Assembly (NCBI RefSeq): GCF_018619475.1
Contig: NZ_JAHFZG010000001.1
Span: 124,001 to 188,000, forward strand
DNA from: Rhodomicrobium sp. Az07
Lineage (GTDB): Bacteria > Pseudomonadota > Alphaproteobacteria > Rhizobiales > Rhodomicrobiaceae
Length of the DNA: 64,000 bases
Direction: 5' to 3'
In this document: positions 63,378-64,000 of the stretch, in pieces
Numbering within the stretch: the stretch's first letter is position 1
How the letters are laid out: every line of letters begins with the position of its first letter
Position numbers and translations under genes: made by a program
Notes under the pieces: generated by a model
What the model saw: only the letters and a program-made list of their open reading frames with translations
The model's database searches: none
What the model was told of the DNA's origin: nothing

Positions 63378-64000
63378 CTAAACGGGCGACGCCGCCACCT
63401 GCACCGAAACGGCTCGATCTTCCTTCAGCCTGTCTTTCAGTGTGGCCGGGTCGGTGATCGGCTCCGAACATAGCGGACCGAAACAGATGTAGGCGGTCGT
63501 CTTGCCGTCGATGGCCTTCTTTCCGAAGGCGGCCGAGGAAGCGGGAAGATCTTCGTTCGGGTCGACCCACTGCACGGTTGCGCCGGGCAGCGACACTTCC
63601 GCGAGAGCCTTGCGCCAGACGGCTGCGTCCGGCGCGTTGCGGTCGCCCGCGATGGCGATCGACTGCGGAGAGATCAGCGTGAGCGCGCCGTAGAGAAGCC
63701 CGGTGTAGCCGATGGCCATCGTCTGCGCCGCGCCCTGGAAAGCGGTCAGCAGCCCGTCCGCACGCTTCAGATAGGCGGCGTCGCCGGTCAGCGTGTAGAG
63801 GTCCGCGAGGTTCTGCAACATGGTCGCGTTCGCGTTCGGCACGGCGTCGTCGCTCGCCGAAAGCGGGCGCAGGATCAGGTCGCTCGTGTCGTCCGCCGCG
63901 AAGTAGTAGCCGCCCTGATCCGCGTCGTAGTGGCGGTTCATGATGGCGGCCCACTCAACGGCGTCGTCGAGATAGCGCGCTTCGCCGGTCACTTGATGGA
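63378..64000 (-). CDS. C-terminal part of a YyaL-like (DUF255) thioredoxin-domain protein, cut by the window edge
   Basis: The 3' 207 codons of a gene that continues beyond the window. The sequence HQVTGEARYLDDAVEWAAIMNRHYDADQGGYYFAADDTSDLILRP (in parts) and NANATMLQNLADLYTLTGDAAYLKRA matches the alpha/alpha-toroid half of the YyaL/spermatogenesis-associated-20 family, whose N-terminal half is a thioredoxin-like domain. A methionine at 63992 is internal, not the start. The last part has AYICFGPLCSEPITDPATLKDRL, the usual C-terminal end. The function of the family is not established. Confidence 0.85.
   Translation of the reverse strand, partial: HQVTGEARYLDDAVEWAAIMNRHYDADQGGYYFAADDTSDLILRPLSASDDAVPNANATMLQNLADLYTLTGDAAYLKRADGLLTAFQGAAQTMAIGYTGLLYGALTLISPQSIAIAGDRNAPDAAVWRKALAEVSLPGATVQWVDPNEDLPASSAAFGKKAIDGKTTAYICFGPLCSEPITDPATLKDRLKEDRAVSVQVAASPV

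Overview
The window looks like chromosomal DNA of a high-GC alphaproteobacterium, most likely of the Hyphomicrobiales (Rhizobiales). Three conserved blocks point there: cobT-cobS-J-domain-bolA at 34.4-38.6 kb, rho/hemJ/hemE facing ppsR-maf-aroE-coaE-dnaQ at 44.9-52.1 kb, and hisE-coaA at 60.0-61.3 kb. A Rhodomicrobium-like organism is plausible, but no marker gene here proves a genus. There is no prophage, no intact IS element and no CRISPR array. The one tRNA is tRNA-Val(TAC).

Layout. 0-11 kb: a Do-type periplasmic protease, an unaccompanied haemin ABC ATPase, a phnCDE phosphonate-type importer, a CNT nucleoside transporter, a CpsB phosphatase/Wza-like lipoprotein pair, and divergent mntR/mntH with an operator-like palindrome. 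11-19 kb: tRNA-Val, a glycosyltransferase, lpxB, then a phasin-patatin-TetR-TPR operon facing a double-domain reductase, with an FNR/FixK-type box between them. 19.2-20.4 kb: an AT-rich orphan ParA-like ATPase preceded by four 19-bp iterons. 21-25.8 kb: housekeeping genes (aroC, a phosphatase, fabI, pdxH) and a composite palindromic intergenic element. 26-31 kb: queD, a three-gene nitrile hydratase/thiocyanate hydrolase-like set that has lost all three metal-ligand cysteines, and a TPP riboswitch with thiC. 31-34 kb: oxyR/katA with a second OxyR-site-like sequence and a possible small RNA. 34-44 kb: cobalt chelatase subunits, an archaeal-type prolyl-tRNA synthetase, an FAD reductase and ubiE.

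44.9-52 kb is core housekeeping (rho, haem synthesis, ppsR, maf, aroE, coaE, dnaQ). Between dnaQ and secB, which usually adjoin in related genomes, sits a quorum-sensing segment of about 4.5 kb: a LuxR-type regulator, a methyltransferase-like protein with a broken SAM motif, an intact LuxR/LuxI pair and two small co-directional ORFs. 57-64 kb: an MFS transporter with a divergent AraC regulator, hisE-coaA, nudC, another LuxR-type regulator and the 3' end of a YyaL-type protein cut by the window edge.

The strongest candidates for something undescribed are the cysteine-less nitrile hydratase-like trio, the orphan ParA with its iteron array, the quorum-sensing insertion, and the peroxide-linked non-coding region downstream of katA. 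All functional statements are inferred from sequence reading; no database search was run.
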